Assembly (NCBI GenBank): GCA_038496445.1
Contig: JALMLS010000140.1
Location: forward strand, 31,546 to 95,545
Source of the DNA: Trichosphaerium sp. ATCC 40318
Taxonomy: Eukaryota > Discosea > Flabellinia > Trichosidae
Length of the DNA stretch: 64,000 nucleotides
Direction: 5' to 3'
Shown piece after piece: positions 25,101-34,950 of this stretch. Within the stretch, counting starts at the first letter, position 1. Every line of letters starts with the position of its first letter. The position numbers and the translations under genes are program-made. Below the pieces are notes generated by a model, which saw only the letters and a program-made list of their open reading frames with translations, was not told the DNA's origin and made no database searches.

Positions 25101-25890
25101 TGAATGATCACCTGAACCTCCTGACTCTTTGGCCAAAAGATGATACAATTCTTTTAAATATTGATCAGTGTATTACCTTAATCGGTTTGATCGTCTGTCT
25201 ATTGCATAGACATCTTGTATTAAGAAGGTTTAACTTTTTTTAGAAGAACCAAAGAACAGAACAAAAGGCTTCTATTGTTGAAGATATTAAAGCACTAAAG
25301 AAGCGTTACTTGACAGAGAAATGTTTTGAGAAGGGAGCTATATTATTCAAGCAACTACTTGATCTTCTAGCACAACAAAATCAACATTACATTCTATTTG
25401 TAATATCAAGACTTTACAGCATTTGGGTGCGTAGTTTCTTAAAAAATTCCTCTTCTTATAAAATTCCGCATGCACGTGTAGTTCACGCTGAATATTTTTC
25501 AAAACCTGTCTCTACGCGCGTAGACGGATTTTACTTAATTTTTTTCGCTCGTGTCAAAAAGTCACGTAAAAGTCACGTGACTTTTTTTTGTGTTTTTTTT
25601 TGTGCTTATTTTTTTATGTTTAGCGTAAAGAACAGCAGTGTCTTTGGTATTTATCACAGTACCTTGCACTTCCTACTACAGTTTCAGCTCATCTTGATTT
25701 TGAGAGCTTCGATTATGTTCGTAGTAATCGTCATTTTAAACATCTTGTTAAACAAGCATCACACTACCCTCTTGATACAGCAGATAGATTTGAGTACCGT
25801 TATGGCACTCCAGTTGCTTCAGCTGCTGTATTAAAGCAAAGAAAACGTATTAAAGCCTGTAGACGGCCAACAAGAGGGGTAAATCAATAA
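22153..25890 (+). CDS. large F-box protein with N-terminal coiled coil and a hydrophobic segment
   Basis: Sixteen or so short exons join in phase from ATG 22153 to TAA 25888-25890, roughly 750-800 residues. Residues ~15-68 form a charged coiled coil (KEISEGIARAEIELKRLSLS). An F-box follows (VLLSDELYLQIFSTLGATAL, then SLWHKLLRKEF), split by a 143-nt intron. A strongly hydrophobic helix (IIFASFVLWLLFVLTFVLAI) near the middle could be a membrane span. Further on are a Pro/Ser/Thr-rich linker, a Cys cluster YYCPCCGVQV, and a very basic KERERERMKRSRGRR tract. The C-terminal ~250 residues are not recognised. F-box implies Skp1/cullin binding; a membrane-tethered SCF receptor is an inference. The 25.44-25.62 kb intron holds an 18-bp CACGTG-centred palindrome. 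Confidence 0.7.
25568..25585. repeat. 18-bp perfect palindrome centred on CACGTG
   Basis: AAAAGTCACGTGACTTTT lies within an intron, immediately preceded by a near repeat (AAGTCACGTAAAAGTCACGTG). It is the longest of the CACGTG palindromes I found here. Confidence 0.85.
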
Positions 25891-26274
25891 CACTGAGAGT
25901 GACAGTAAAAGAAAAGGAAAAGAAAATAATCAAAAAAAAAAAAGAGTAAAACAAAAACACAATGTAAATACGTTTCAAAATAAACAAAAAAGAACATTCT
26001 CAGAACACTAGCATAAATATGTATCATTTCTTGAGGTTACTACTTAAGTATGAACGAGGAATTGGCCTGTTAAGGACCCTTAAACCAGGCATTGAGGGCA
26101 TTTTTTTATTTAAAGTATTTCGTTTATAAGCAAGTAAGGTGTTGTTGATTAGCTACAAAACCATGAATAGAACTATCATCCTCAAGTAACCTGTAAGTAC
26201 AGTACGTACTATAAAAGCCCAATACTTATTGACCGTGACAGATAGACACCTACAAACGCTGTTAATACAAAGAT
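25891..26274. other. spacer between convergent genes
   Basis: A/T homopolymer-rich (A tract near 25930); consistent with 3' flanks of two convergent genes. No gene seen. Confidence 0.5.
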
Positions 26275-27861
26275 CTATTTCGAAAGTTTCTTAGTATTTT
26301 TTCGTTTTAAGTACCTTTTCTTATAGTTGTCTATGAAACTCATCATTTTAAAATCAATAGGTTGTTTGTCACCATCTATAAGCGTGATAACAGATGTTTC
26401 TTTGTTGACTCTATAAACAGTCTTACTTGTAATCAAAAGTTCTTTATCAAAAAGCCAAAAACCTTTCTCTTTTGCACCATCAGGAAATGAAACAATACCT
26501 TCTTCAAATACCGTTCCATGACTCCACTCACCAATCCATTTCACACCAGATAATTCATTCTCATTTTCAGCATTACAAAAATACAACTCTCCTTTACCAT
26601 GTCTAAGATCATGCCTATACTCGCCAACATATTTTGTTCCATTTTTCCATATTGTTTCACCAACACCACTTCTTCTATTAATTATAAAATCACCAATGTA
26701 TTTTCTACCATCAGGCCATATAAAAGTACCCTTTCCTTGAATGTTTTCTAACTTAAAGTTTCCTCTGTAAAACTTACCGTCAGGCCATGACATTTCACCA
26801 AAACCAGATATCCAATCATTCTCAAACTCACCAATGTATTTCTTACCATCAACCCAACACTTCTCTCCATTACCATGTCTTTTACCATTCTTAAAGTCAC
26901 CTTTATAAATAGTACCACTTGCTGTAACATATGTTCCTTTGCCATGTTGTATACCGGCCACGAAGTCACCTATATACTCAGTACCATCAAGCCAACACTT
27001 CTCTCCATTACCATGTATTTTACCATTCTTAAAGTCTCCTTTATAAATAGTGCCACTTTTTGAAACATACGTTCCTTTACCTTCTTTGTTACCGTTTTTA
27101 AACTGGCCAATATACCTGGATCCACTAACCCAACACTGCTCTCCATTACCGTGGCTTTTACCATTCTTAAAGTCTCCTTTATAAATAGTACCGCTGGGAG
27201 TAACATATGTTCCTTTACCTTCTCGTATACCGGCCACAAAGTCACCTACATACTCAGTACCATCGTGCCATAACTGCCTACCATTTCCTTCTAAGCGTCC
27301 ACTAATAAAATTACCATAGTACTTTGTTCCATCTTTTAAATAACATTTACCTTTCCCAGTCATCCTGCCTTTATAAAAATCACCGATATAAACCTTACCA
27401 TTAACCCATTCTTGTTTTCCTGTACCATGCTTCTTACCTCTAACAAAGTCACCGACATATACACTTCCATTAGCACCAAATAAAGTCCCTCTGCCTGTAA
27501 TTTTATTGTTTTTAAACTCTCCAACATACTTTGATCCGTCAGGCCAAGTTTGCTCTCCTTTGCCATTTTTTTTATCATTTTCATAGTCTCCACTATAAAC
27601 TATACCTTGAGGCCAATAAAAATGGCTTCCTTTGCCATGACGTTTGTTATCTTTAAACTCTCCAATATACTTTGTGCCATTTGGAAACGTTACTTCTCCT
27701 TTTCCTGTAATGTTATCTTTATAGAACTCACCAATATACTCTTTCCCATCTGGCCAAGAATATTCTCCATTACCATGGCGCTTACCTCTTCTCAATTCTC
27801 CGGTATACTTAGAACCATCACGGTACGTTTTTGTTCCTGTTTTTATTTTCTTTTGCTTCAT
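26275..27861 (-). CDS. MORN-repeat protein, intronless
   Basis: One uninterrupted reverse frame from ATG 27861 to TAG 26275, 528 residues. It contains 18 consecutive MORN repeats of 23-24 residues (pattern WPDGKEYIGEF...GKGE) followed by one degenerate repeat and a basic C terminus (NYKKRYLKRKNTKKLSK). MORN arrays form extended beta-sheets that bind membranes or partner proteins; no kinase or SET domain is attached. It is one of only two larger genes here without introns. The frame is open upstream of the ATG but only through a TTG, and CACGTG sits 6 nt before the ATG. Specific role unknown. Confidence 0.9.
   Translation of the reverse strand: MKQKKIKTGTKTYRDGSKYTGELRRGKRHGNGEYSWPDGKEYIGEFYKDNITGKGEVTFPNGTKYIGEFKDNKRHGKGSHFYWPQGIVYSGDYENDKKNGKGEQTWPDGSKYVGEFKNNKITGRGTLFGANGSVYVGDFVRGKKHGTGKQEWVNGKVYIGDFYKGRMTGKGKCYLKDGTKYYGNFISGRLEGNGRQLWHDGTEYVGDFVAGIREGKGTYVTPSGTIYKGDFKNGKSHGNGEQCWVSGSRYIGQFKNGNKEGKGTYVSKSGTIYKGDFKNGKIHGNGEKCWLDGTEYIGDFVAGIQHGKGTYVTASGTIYKGDFKNGKRHGNGEKCWVDGKKYIGEFENDWISGFGEMSWPDGKFYRGNFKLENIQGKGTFIWPDGRKYIGDFIINRRSGVGETIWKNGTKYVGEYRHDLRHGKGELYFCNAENENELSGVKWIGEWSHGTVFEEGIVSFPDGAKEKGFWLFDKELLITSKTVYRVNKETSVITLIDGDKQPIDFKMMSFIDNYKKRYLKRKNTKKLSK
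26840..27255 (-). repeat. three near-identical 138-nt units inside the MORN gene
   Basis: Three consecutive 46-residue double-MORN units share GTIYKGDFKNGK and HGNGE, and two of them are preceded by DGTEYxGDFVAGI. The DNA is also nearly identical, which indicates recent tandem duplication within the array. Confidence 0.8.
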
Positions 27862-28382
27862 TCTTTGCACGTGACAAATAAAAAAATACGTGTTTGGCAA
27901 CGATTGTTATCCGGGTTGTTTGCGAACGTTTTAGCGAGTCGATAACGTATTTTGTTTAACAACGAACTCAAAATATGCTAGACTAGCGTTATAATTATTG
28001 AAGGGTAAAATTGGCTTCTTATACAGCCACTACGGTTTATACCCACTATTTGTTTAAGTCACCCTTGGTTTTTCATGAAACACCCAATACTGCTCACAAT
28101 ACTGCGAACTCAAGCAATGAACAGTCAACGTCACAGGTCTTGGCTTTATAAACTCACTGTCGTATAAGGTTCCATTGCACTGCGACAGTGAGTGTGTTAA
28201 TACACTTTTGGCGCAGTGGTGTATATTTTGCGACATGAAGTGTCAATCAGAAAAACTACACCAGTACCAACAAGTATTTTATTTTACAATGTCAAGCAAT
28301 AAACGATGACAGGTTAGAGTCTTCCTGAAGTGATTTCTTAAGAATGTACAAGTAATGAAAACCTACACAATCCATTATTTAA
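27862..28382. other. spacer
   Basis: A 60-residue reverse frame (28236-28054) with several Cys is present but lacks support. One CACGTG marks the MORN start and another lies near 28455 in the neighbouring gene. Confidence 0.4.
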
Positions 28383-29247
28383 CTACAAGAAGCAAACAAT
28401 AATCAAGAAACCTTTATTTGAATCATTGTCATTGATGGGAATTTTATCAACTGTCACGTGCCTGGAAAATTATTTAGAATTAAATTTTATGCTTTAAAAC
28501 TACTTACCAATAACATCCCGATGCTTTTAAAAAATCGATTCTGTCAGAAGGAGATCCGTATGATACTACTAAAGCACATGACCCAAGAGAAAGAATTCTG
28601 AACATTTCTTTCAAGAAAAGAGTTGTATTTTGGAAACATTTTGGTCCACACTGGTTTAGCGTCTTAGCAGTACTCAAATAAAATCAACACGTACAAGAAG
28701 CGCATCCAAGGTTCCCTTATCAAGTATACCACCAAAAATACCGTCACCAAAGTAGCTCATATCCGTGCAATCCAAAGTCAGCCCTTTTTTTTTGTTTAGC
28801 TTTTTGAAACAACTAGAATCTGTTTTTCTCATTTGTTTCTGCTTTTTGAAAGTAATTCGCACGTGCAATCAAGTTGTTCTATATTCGCATATTTATCACG
28901 CATGCTTTTAATAACGACATCACTAATATCAACATTTATGACGTGCTTCCAGCCGTCTTTGACCATCAAACCAGGAAACTCTACAAAAGTACCGTTTTTT
29001 TAGCGTTTGAAGTGTGTAATACTCTACCAGAGTTGCCACAACCGGTGTGTAATATATCAACGTTCTGTGGGAGGTGTAGAGCAATGTACTTCTTTAGCCT
29101 GTCGTAATTTTGATACCAATCGAATTGTTTTGGCTCTCTACAGCATTATTAGCGCAGTTATACGCGAAATAACGCATTTTACTTTCGGTATCGTTTGTCC
29201 CAGTATTCGCTTGCAGCATAATTCCCCACACGAAGTTTCTCAGTCAT
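28383..29247 (-). CDS. class I methyltransferase, METTL13/EEF1A-KMT4-like
   Basis: Reverse-strand gene of about six exons starting ATG 29247. The N terminus reads YAASEYWDKRY, then FDWYQNY, both hallmarks of the METTL13/EEF1AKMT4 group. The SAM-binding glycine motif is HTGCGNS, followed by INVDIS (acidic end of beta 2). The diagnostic FGGILDKGTLDALL is intact. About 200-230 residues, close to EEF1AKMT4. Family members methylate lysine on translation elongation factor 1A; that substrate is inferred from family only. One intron donor near 28860 reads GCACGTGCG, and either a GC or the adjacent GT site gives an open frame. It starts 112 bp from a divergent gene. Confidence 0.85.
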
Positions 29248-29359
29248 ACCTATGGGGTGGGAGGGTTTTTAGGGTTATTGAAGTTAAATGTCAACCAAAT
29301 TCCACAGATTCGTTTGTTTGAACTGTCACACGCCTCAATGCATTCTTAACCGTATAGAA
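29248..29359. promoter_or_regulatory. probable bidirectional promoter
   Basis: The ATG of the reverse methyltransferase (29247) and of the forward small acidic protein (29360) are only 112 bp apart, so both transcripts must start within or near this interval. It includes a GC-rich GGGGTGGGAGGG-type tract near 29253-29266. Inference from geometry. Confidence 0.5.
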
Positions 29360-29846
29360 ATGTCTAATAAATCTCCTTTGATTGGATTAATAGGCGAACC
29401 ACCAGAACAACCTAAACCGTTATGGGAGCAGCCAGTACGTTACTCAAACAACGCAACTAGACGTATATTAATAACATCTGAAGGCGGAATCGTTTATAGC
29501 GCACTTAGAAAGCAAAATGAATACTGTTTGTGAACGGTACGACATCGTAGAATGTGTGGTTTTGATGATATGCGCCAGATTACATTTTTTTCTGATTTTT
29601 ACTTTCGTCCTTTCAGACACGATGTCATTGACGATTCTCATCAATTCTATGAGTCTGAAGAATATATAGAAACACAACCACTTCTATCAGTACGTACTCA
29701 GGGTTCTGTCAACCTCACAAACTCTAAAAAAGGGCTCTACAATGACAGCAAATATGGATGACACATTCGCGCTCGAAGAGGATACCACCAAGAGTGAGGA
29801 TGACTCTACAACGTCTTTTTGTTGCTGCTTCAAAGTACACAACTAA
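29360..29846 (+). CDS. small acidic protein with C-terminal Cys triplet
   Basis: Four exons (29360-29434, 29484-29536, 29617-29689, 29733-29846) encode 104 residues. The N terminus is Pro-rich (GLIGEPPEQPKPLWEQP), the middle acidic (FYESEEYIETQPLLS), and the end reads TTSFCCCFKVHN. All introns use GTACGT/GTACGA donors and phases agree. No known domain. The CCCF near the C terminus could be palmitoylated, suggesting membrane association (inference). Divergent partner of the methyltransferase gene. Confidence 0.6.
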
Positions 29847-30494
29847 AGCTATACGTACAGCATCACGAGAGTACACTAACTCATCTCAATTCATTGACAT
29901 GTTTTATTTTGGTCAAATAACAAGTTAACATGTGTTAAGACATAAAATCTTGGATTATATTAACATCACGTGATGTTCAAATAACTTAGTAGCTTCTGTT
30001 TAAATTATTCATATAAGGTAGACGCTATTTTCTTGCATAGGTCACATGCGAAAATGCAACTTCACGTGTTTTGATTCGACAAACAACATAACTTAATTGC
30101 TTTTATCAGAACAATCTGGACAAGCAAATACTGCAGCATAGCCTTTCTGTTCTAAAGAAGTCGTAACCTTGTTCTTTTGTTATCATTGTAGGGTTGTTAG
30201 AATTCACCACTTTTTGTAAAGCAAAAGCAACTTTTGACAGTGATACTCAGGAGTAACGTCATTCCTTTGCTAGCAGAAAAGGTAGTTTCGCATGAAATAT
30301 GCTCTCTTTTTAACAATTTCTCGATACTATTTGTACCAACCGGCGCACCCCTACACCATAGTTGTGATATGCATGCCTATGACTTGAATAAATAATCGCA
30401 AGCTCACCATGAATAGCTACTAACTATTTTACATGGGAAATAAAATAGCTTTTTAATCTTTTTTTTTATTGTTTGGTTTATACAATTTTTTATT
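29847..30494. other. spacer between convergent genes
   Basis: No gene recognised. Contains a 16-bp CACGTG palindrome (listed separately) and another CACGTG near 30063. Confidence 0.5.
29962..29977. repeat. 16-bp perfect palindrome centred on CACGTG
   Basis: AACATCACGTGATGTT in intergenic sequence, preceded by the related TTAACATGTGTTAAG some 30 bp upstream. Possible transcription-factor site. Confidence 0.8.
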
Positions 30495-32853
30495 TTATAT
30501 CACAAAAGTATCATCATCATCAATGCCTCTCCAAGCAAGTTCATACTCACGGTTCCAAGTCCATGCGTTAGTACTAGCTAATGGATAATCTTGAGGAAAC
30601 TTTTTAATAGTGAAATATAGCTCCTTATTTTCAAGGTGCCTCATGTACCTAAAAATACAGTCAGATGGAAGACTACATCCGAAAATGTCACGTGGTCATT
30701 TTCAATAAAAAGCACTAGTAGTATTGATCTTGAGGTTTTCTTTGTACTGTTCATTTGGGCTTAAAGGATACAATAAAAATGCAAGAAAAAAAGAAGAAAG
30801 AAGAAAGCGTGCTTACCCTCTCATTCGTTGGATGTATCCGCTCATAGTCGACTGAAGTGTACCAACAAATACTCTACCTTGTGTACAAACAATCATCTCT
30901 ACAAGAGGGACCCACCAGTTAGGTAAATCAGTTACAAGAGATGCATAATCAGAAAATGTATGGATATTATATCTTTTTCCCATAACAGACTCAAACTCAT
31001 CTTTAAAAACTTGTGGATCTTCATCTGTTGCTACATATATATCCTCTCCTTCTTGTAATAAACCAAGGGTATTTTCATATATAGTTTCAGGTTTGATATT
31101 CCTATTCTCCTTGAATTCCAAGCACGTCAAAGAAAACAAAAAGGAAGAAGATGTTGGGAAGTTACAAGTTCCAAAAAAAAAAAGTTTGGTCGGATACGTA
31201 AATCTCCACGGCGGTAATGGAATGCGCTGTATGACTTTGGTAGTTTAACTATAATACGTGCAGCAGCTTCCCACATTTCATCCATGAAATGAACATGATC
31301 TCTAACCATACGACGAGTTTCTTTGAACATATGCTTATGTGATTCTCGGAAATAAAAATGAAGATAAAAGTGATTAAAGAACGTTTGCTCCCCAAACTCA
31401 AGGACTAAGAAGAGTATAAGATAAAATAAAATATACAACAAGACATAATTCAGATATCTATCGTACGTTTAGCAGTCTTAAAGTTAGGCTCAGAGTTAGA
31501 ATCTCGAAGAGTTACACCCCAGTTTGGAGGATCAGCATACTTTCTGTTGTGACGCCAAGCTTGTAGTTTTTCCATTTCTGGAGTACCTTCTTTTGGTAGT
31601 TCTGGGTACACAAATGTGGATGACTAACATGGGAAAAAGGGTGTCAGCATTTTGTTAATGAAGTAGGATTGAGTAAAACAAAAGTTAACTTTTTCTAAAT
31701 TTAAAATTGTTTGTTGCTTTTCTTACTCCAGAGCTAAAGTCTTTCCATATACATGTAGCCTTTGATTTGATTATTTCTTTATAGTCTGGGTGGTTAATAA
31801 ACTCATAGTACTGAATGGTAGGATGACCTGACTTCATATCGTACAAGTTATACGACTAAAAAGAATTAATGTTTAAAATCAAATCTCCAAAAAATGTCGA
31901 AGTGACACGTTGTTTTTCGTACATCAGACGTCCTGAATATTTCTTTGTAAGGATACGTTACAGATGGTTCAGGAAGAACCAACGTTCGGTTAGTTAACAT
32001 AGCCATCACATATGCAATCTCAAGCGACATACGCCTGTAATTAAAGAATTAGTAAAATACAATACAAAAGAGGAGAAAAAAAAACCAACAGGTAAATGTC
32101 ACGCGACATGTCATGTTTTAAAAGGCGTACTTGTTATTGTGACCAGCTCTCCATGGTACAAATGTCATGTATCGATCAGGTATACTGCGCTTAGGCGCAT
32201 GGTGGGTGTGTCTGTCAGGGTATTCCCAATATTGCATTCTATAACACTCAAATTAAGAAGAGAGCGTTTGGAATGCAGTTGAGAGCGTTTTGCGTACTTT
32301 TCGAGAATAATTTGTTCAGTGTGTACTTCTTCAGCAGATAGAGTTGATTTATCGTGTATATTTGCGCGTATGATGTCCTCGATGTTATCTAGATTAATTT
32401 AGTTTTAAATCGACGTTGCACTTTTTTTCATTCTTGATCCGTGTAACATACGCGCTTTAGAGTCTCCCGTTAAATTTCTTTCCATTGGAAGTATAAGTTT
32501 TTTTCTTAGTTCTTTTTTCAGCTCTTTATGTGCTACATGTACTTTAGTATTGTAATGGATGCGTATGGGCGTACAATCTTTCAAATGATTAGATAAGTAG
32601 GTAAGTTTGTTTTCCAGTGATTCTATTTTGTTCATAAGCGCGCTATTACCACGCTCTTGTAGTGTTAGTTGCTTTTCAAGCGTTATGGTCGAATTTGATT
32701 GTATCTTGATTGTAAAGGCATAATAATATTCTTTCTGAAGTTTAGAGGTAACAGAGAGTTGTAGGATACAATTTGGTTAAAATTAAAAACAACGGCCATT
32801 AACACCAAGGCCCCAATAACCATCAGCATATTCTGGCGTGTAAGGTACGCCAT
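30495..32853 (-). CDS. GDP-fucose O-fucosyltransferase-like protein, type II membrane
   Basis: Reverse-strand gene of about eleven exons. Exon 1 gives a short cytoplasmic tail and one membrane span (MLMVIGALVLMAVVFNFNQ), the Golgi type II layout, then a Lys-rich stem. Catalytic domain motifs of the O-FucT family: YMTFVPWRAGHNNKRMS (GGxNNxR-like donor loop), NRTLVLPEP, the FHYRRGDLRI signature (~31.2 kb), DIYVATDEDPQVF, and the C-terminal WWVPLVEMIVC...TMSGYIQRMRG. These match the family in order. Members transfer fucose to Ser/Thr of secreted proteins or onto glycans; the acceptor cannot be told. Early splice choices rest on phase (donor GTATCC at the exon 1 end, GTGCAA later). Confidence 0.85.
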
Positions 32854-32979
32854 GGTGACGACACTGTTTAAATTCAAAAGGTGTCAACTGCAACGTTGCA
32901 CACTTAGCGAGCTTAAGTCAACCAAAAATCTAAAATGAGACATAAAAATTGTTTGTGTTGACTTTATTGACTTTCAACT

Positions 32980-34371
32980 TTAATACTCAATGGCTTTGTC
33001 AACATGCTCGTATTGCCTTAACTGCTGAAGATGCATAAGAGATTTATCTAGCCTGTAAAAGCAAGTATCTGTGACAAACTGAAGAGCTTCTTGATAGTTC
33101 ATTTGTTTTATCCTCATTGCCCATGCAACAATGAATGATGCACTTGTTGAACGTCCATGTACTTGTACTAGAATTCGCTTTCCAAGTCTTCCAACTTCCT
33201 AAAACCAATATTAATACTAGTTGCACACGTGGGAATGCACGTGCTTCGATAAATTGGATAGCAGTATCCCATGCTTGTCTCATGTTTGCTTCTTCGTTAT
33301 CTTCTACTGGAAGTTTTAAACATTCTATAGAATCAGTATCCTTCACTGTAAGTGACATTCCCTGTGGCAATTGTTAGTACAGATGAAGAAAGCATTCTTA
33401 AAGTACATCGTGAACAACGACATGTGTGATTCCCAATGATTTAAGAGTATCATGTCCAAGGCATAATTGTTGATTGTGTCGTCTCTTATTACGCAAAATT
33501 AGGATTACAGTTTAACATTAACAAAAAAAAAATACGAATTTCAAAGTACATTAGGATCCGTTGTGCATCGCGATCCCAAGAACAGATGTGGAGCAAAGCA
33601 CACCGGTAGAGATATAGGATCAGGAATACCACAAAGTATACCAAACTGTTGTTGGAATGCGCTGTACCCACCCTTGTAGAGAAGTTAACAAACGTTTCAA
33701 GTCATGTCTGTCAAGCGTCATAGAAAGTAGCAACCTACCTCTATTATCCACACTTTGTTCAAGCTTCGCAGTCGGTCTAGAAAGTACTTCTCAGAGCCAT
33801 TTGCTGTAGATATCTCAAGAGTCCCACGTCCGATATCACTTAGCCAATGTACGAGCTGTTTAGCGTCGCTAAGAGCCTTTTCTTAAAAAGCGTTAATACC
33901 GAAACGGCAATTCAATTTCGATAAACACTAGTGCTCTGGTAGCTATTATTACGTACGAGACGCGTCTCCGTAGAGTACCAGCGGCGAAAACCGCTCTGGG
34001 AAGGAACCAATATTTACAACAGCTTTAAAAAAGCTGTGGAGGTCGTTTAATTGTATGTTGCGTTCTACAGAGCTGTCAGCCGACGAAATAAGCCTTACTT
34101 TTTGTAAGATTGTATAAACAATTTTTACATACCTTTGGGAACTGGTAAGCTTATTGCACTCGCGATGTGTCCACTTTCATATGATTTTGCGTCTCGTAGG
34201 TCGATTACAAAGTAGTCTTCGTATAAAGGCAAGTTAAATACACTACAAGGTTTTATAACTTCTACAGGGAGTATATCCGGGCGTTTAGTAACCTTTTCGT
34301 AAGTTTTAGTCGTATTTATGTTATTTATGTTATAAAACGGTGCATACGCTATCTATTTGCATGTCTTCCAT
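32980..34371 (-). CDS. rhodanese + dual-specificity-phosphatase pseudoenzyme (MK-STYX-like architecture)
   Basis: Reverse-strand gene of about seven exons from ATG 34371. N-terminal rhodanese-like domain: YFVIDLRDAKSYESGHIASA, later VWIIEGGYSAFQQQFGILC. Then a DUSP domain: PHLFLGSRCTTDPN, LKSLGITHVVVHD, and KRILVQVHGRSTSASFIVAW. In active enzymes the last stretch is VHCxxGxSRS; here the Cys is Val and the Arg is Thr with one residue missing, so catalysis should be impossible. Rhodanese plus DUSP is the MAP-kinase-phosphatase layout and also that of vertebrate MK-STYX, which is likewise dead. A scaffold role is inferred. One intron (33244-33199) fits best with a GC donor, GCACGTG; a GT alternative with a late acceptor also keeps frame. 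Confidence 0.8.
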
Positions 34372-34950
34372 TTGTGTAGTGTTTTAGTGGTTGTTATTAA
34401 AAATGGTCACAAGTTCTGATTAAGTGAACAACAGGATACAGAAGCAAAATTTTACGTTGATTACACTCTGCTTTCTTGCAATAGGAATCTTTTATTAACT
34501 GGTATAGCAGTTAAATGTAAATTCACAAGCCAAGAAAAGTGTGAGAAAACGCAAAACATGTTCGGGAGTTTAACTGAAATATAAAAAACGGCGCAAAGAT
34601 GCTTATGGTGGCGTAACATATTGACATTTGAAGCGAATGCAACCAATCCTGAGTCCGAGTGTGTAGTGAAGTGGTCTTAACAACCTTTTGGAGTAGCTGT
34701 AAGCTAGAGGTTAAGCACCACTGCCTTTTTTCGGTATGACTGGTAATTATTGTTTGTCTTCTCATATTGTTCATCATCTCCACATGGCGTATAATCACGT
34801 GGTTTTGAAACGGTTGGATTCGCTGGACAGGCGTGAGGATCACATTTAAATATGTGATATTTGCAAGATCAGCCAGAATTGTCAAATCCATCAGATCGGA
34901 CAGAAACTGGGTTTTTGCTAAAAGTCAACAACAATTCTTCGGCAAAACTC
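34372..34950. other. spacer / shared promoter region
   Basis: Lies between divergent genes starting at 34371 (reverse) and 34951 (forward). One CACGTG near 34797. No gene recognised. Confidence 0.5.

Noticed and set aside
26275-27861. MORN array as a CRISPR-like or satellite repeat
   Set aside because: The periodicity is fully explained by in-frame 23-residue MORN repeats.
28054-28236. 60-residue reverse ORF with several Cys
   Set aside because: Has an ATG but no signal peptide, splice partner or homologue; too short to call.
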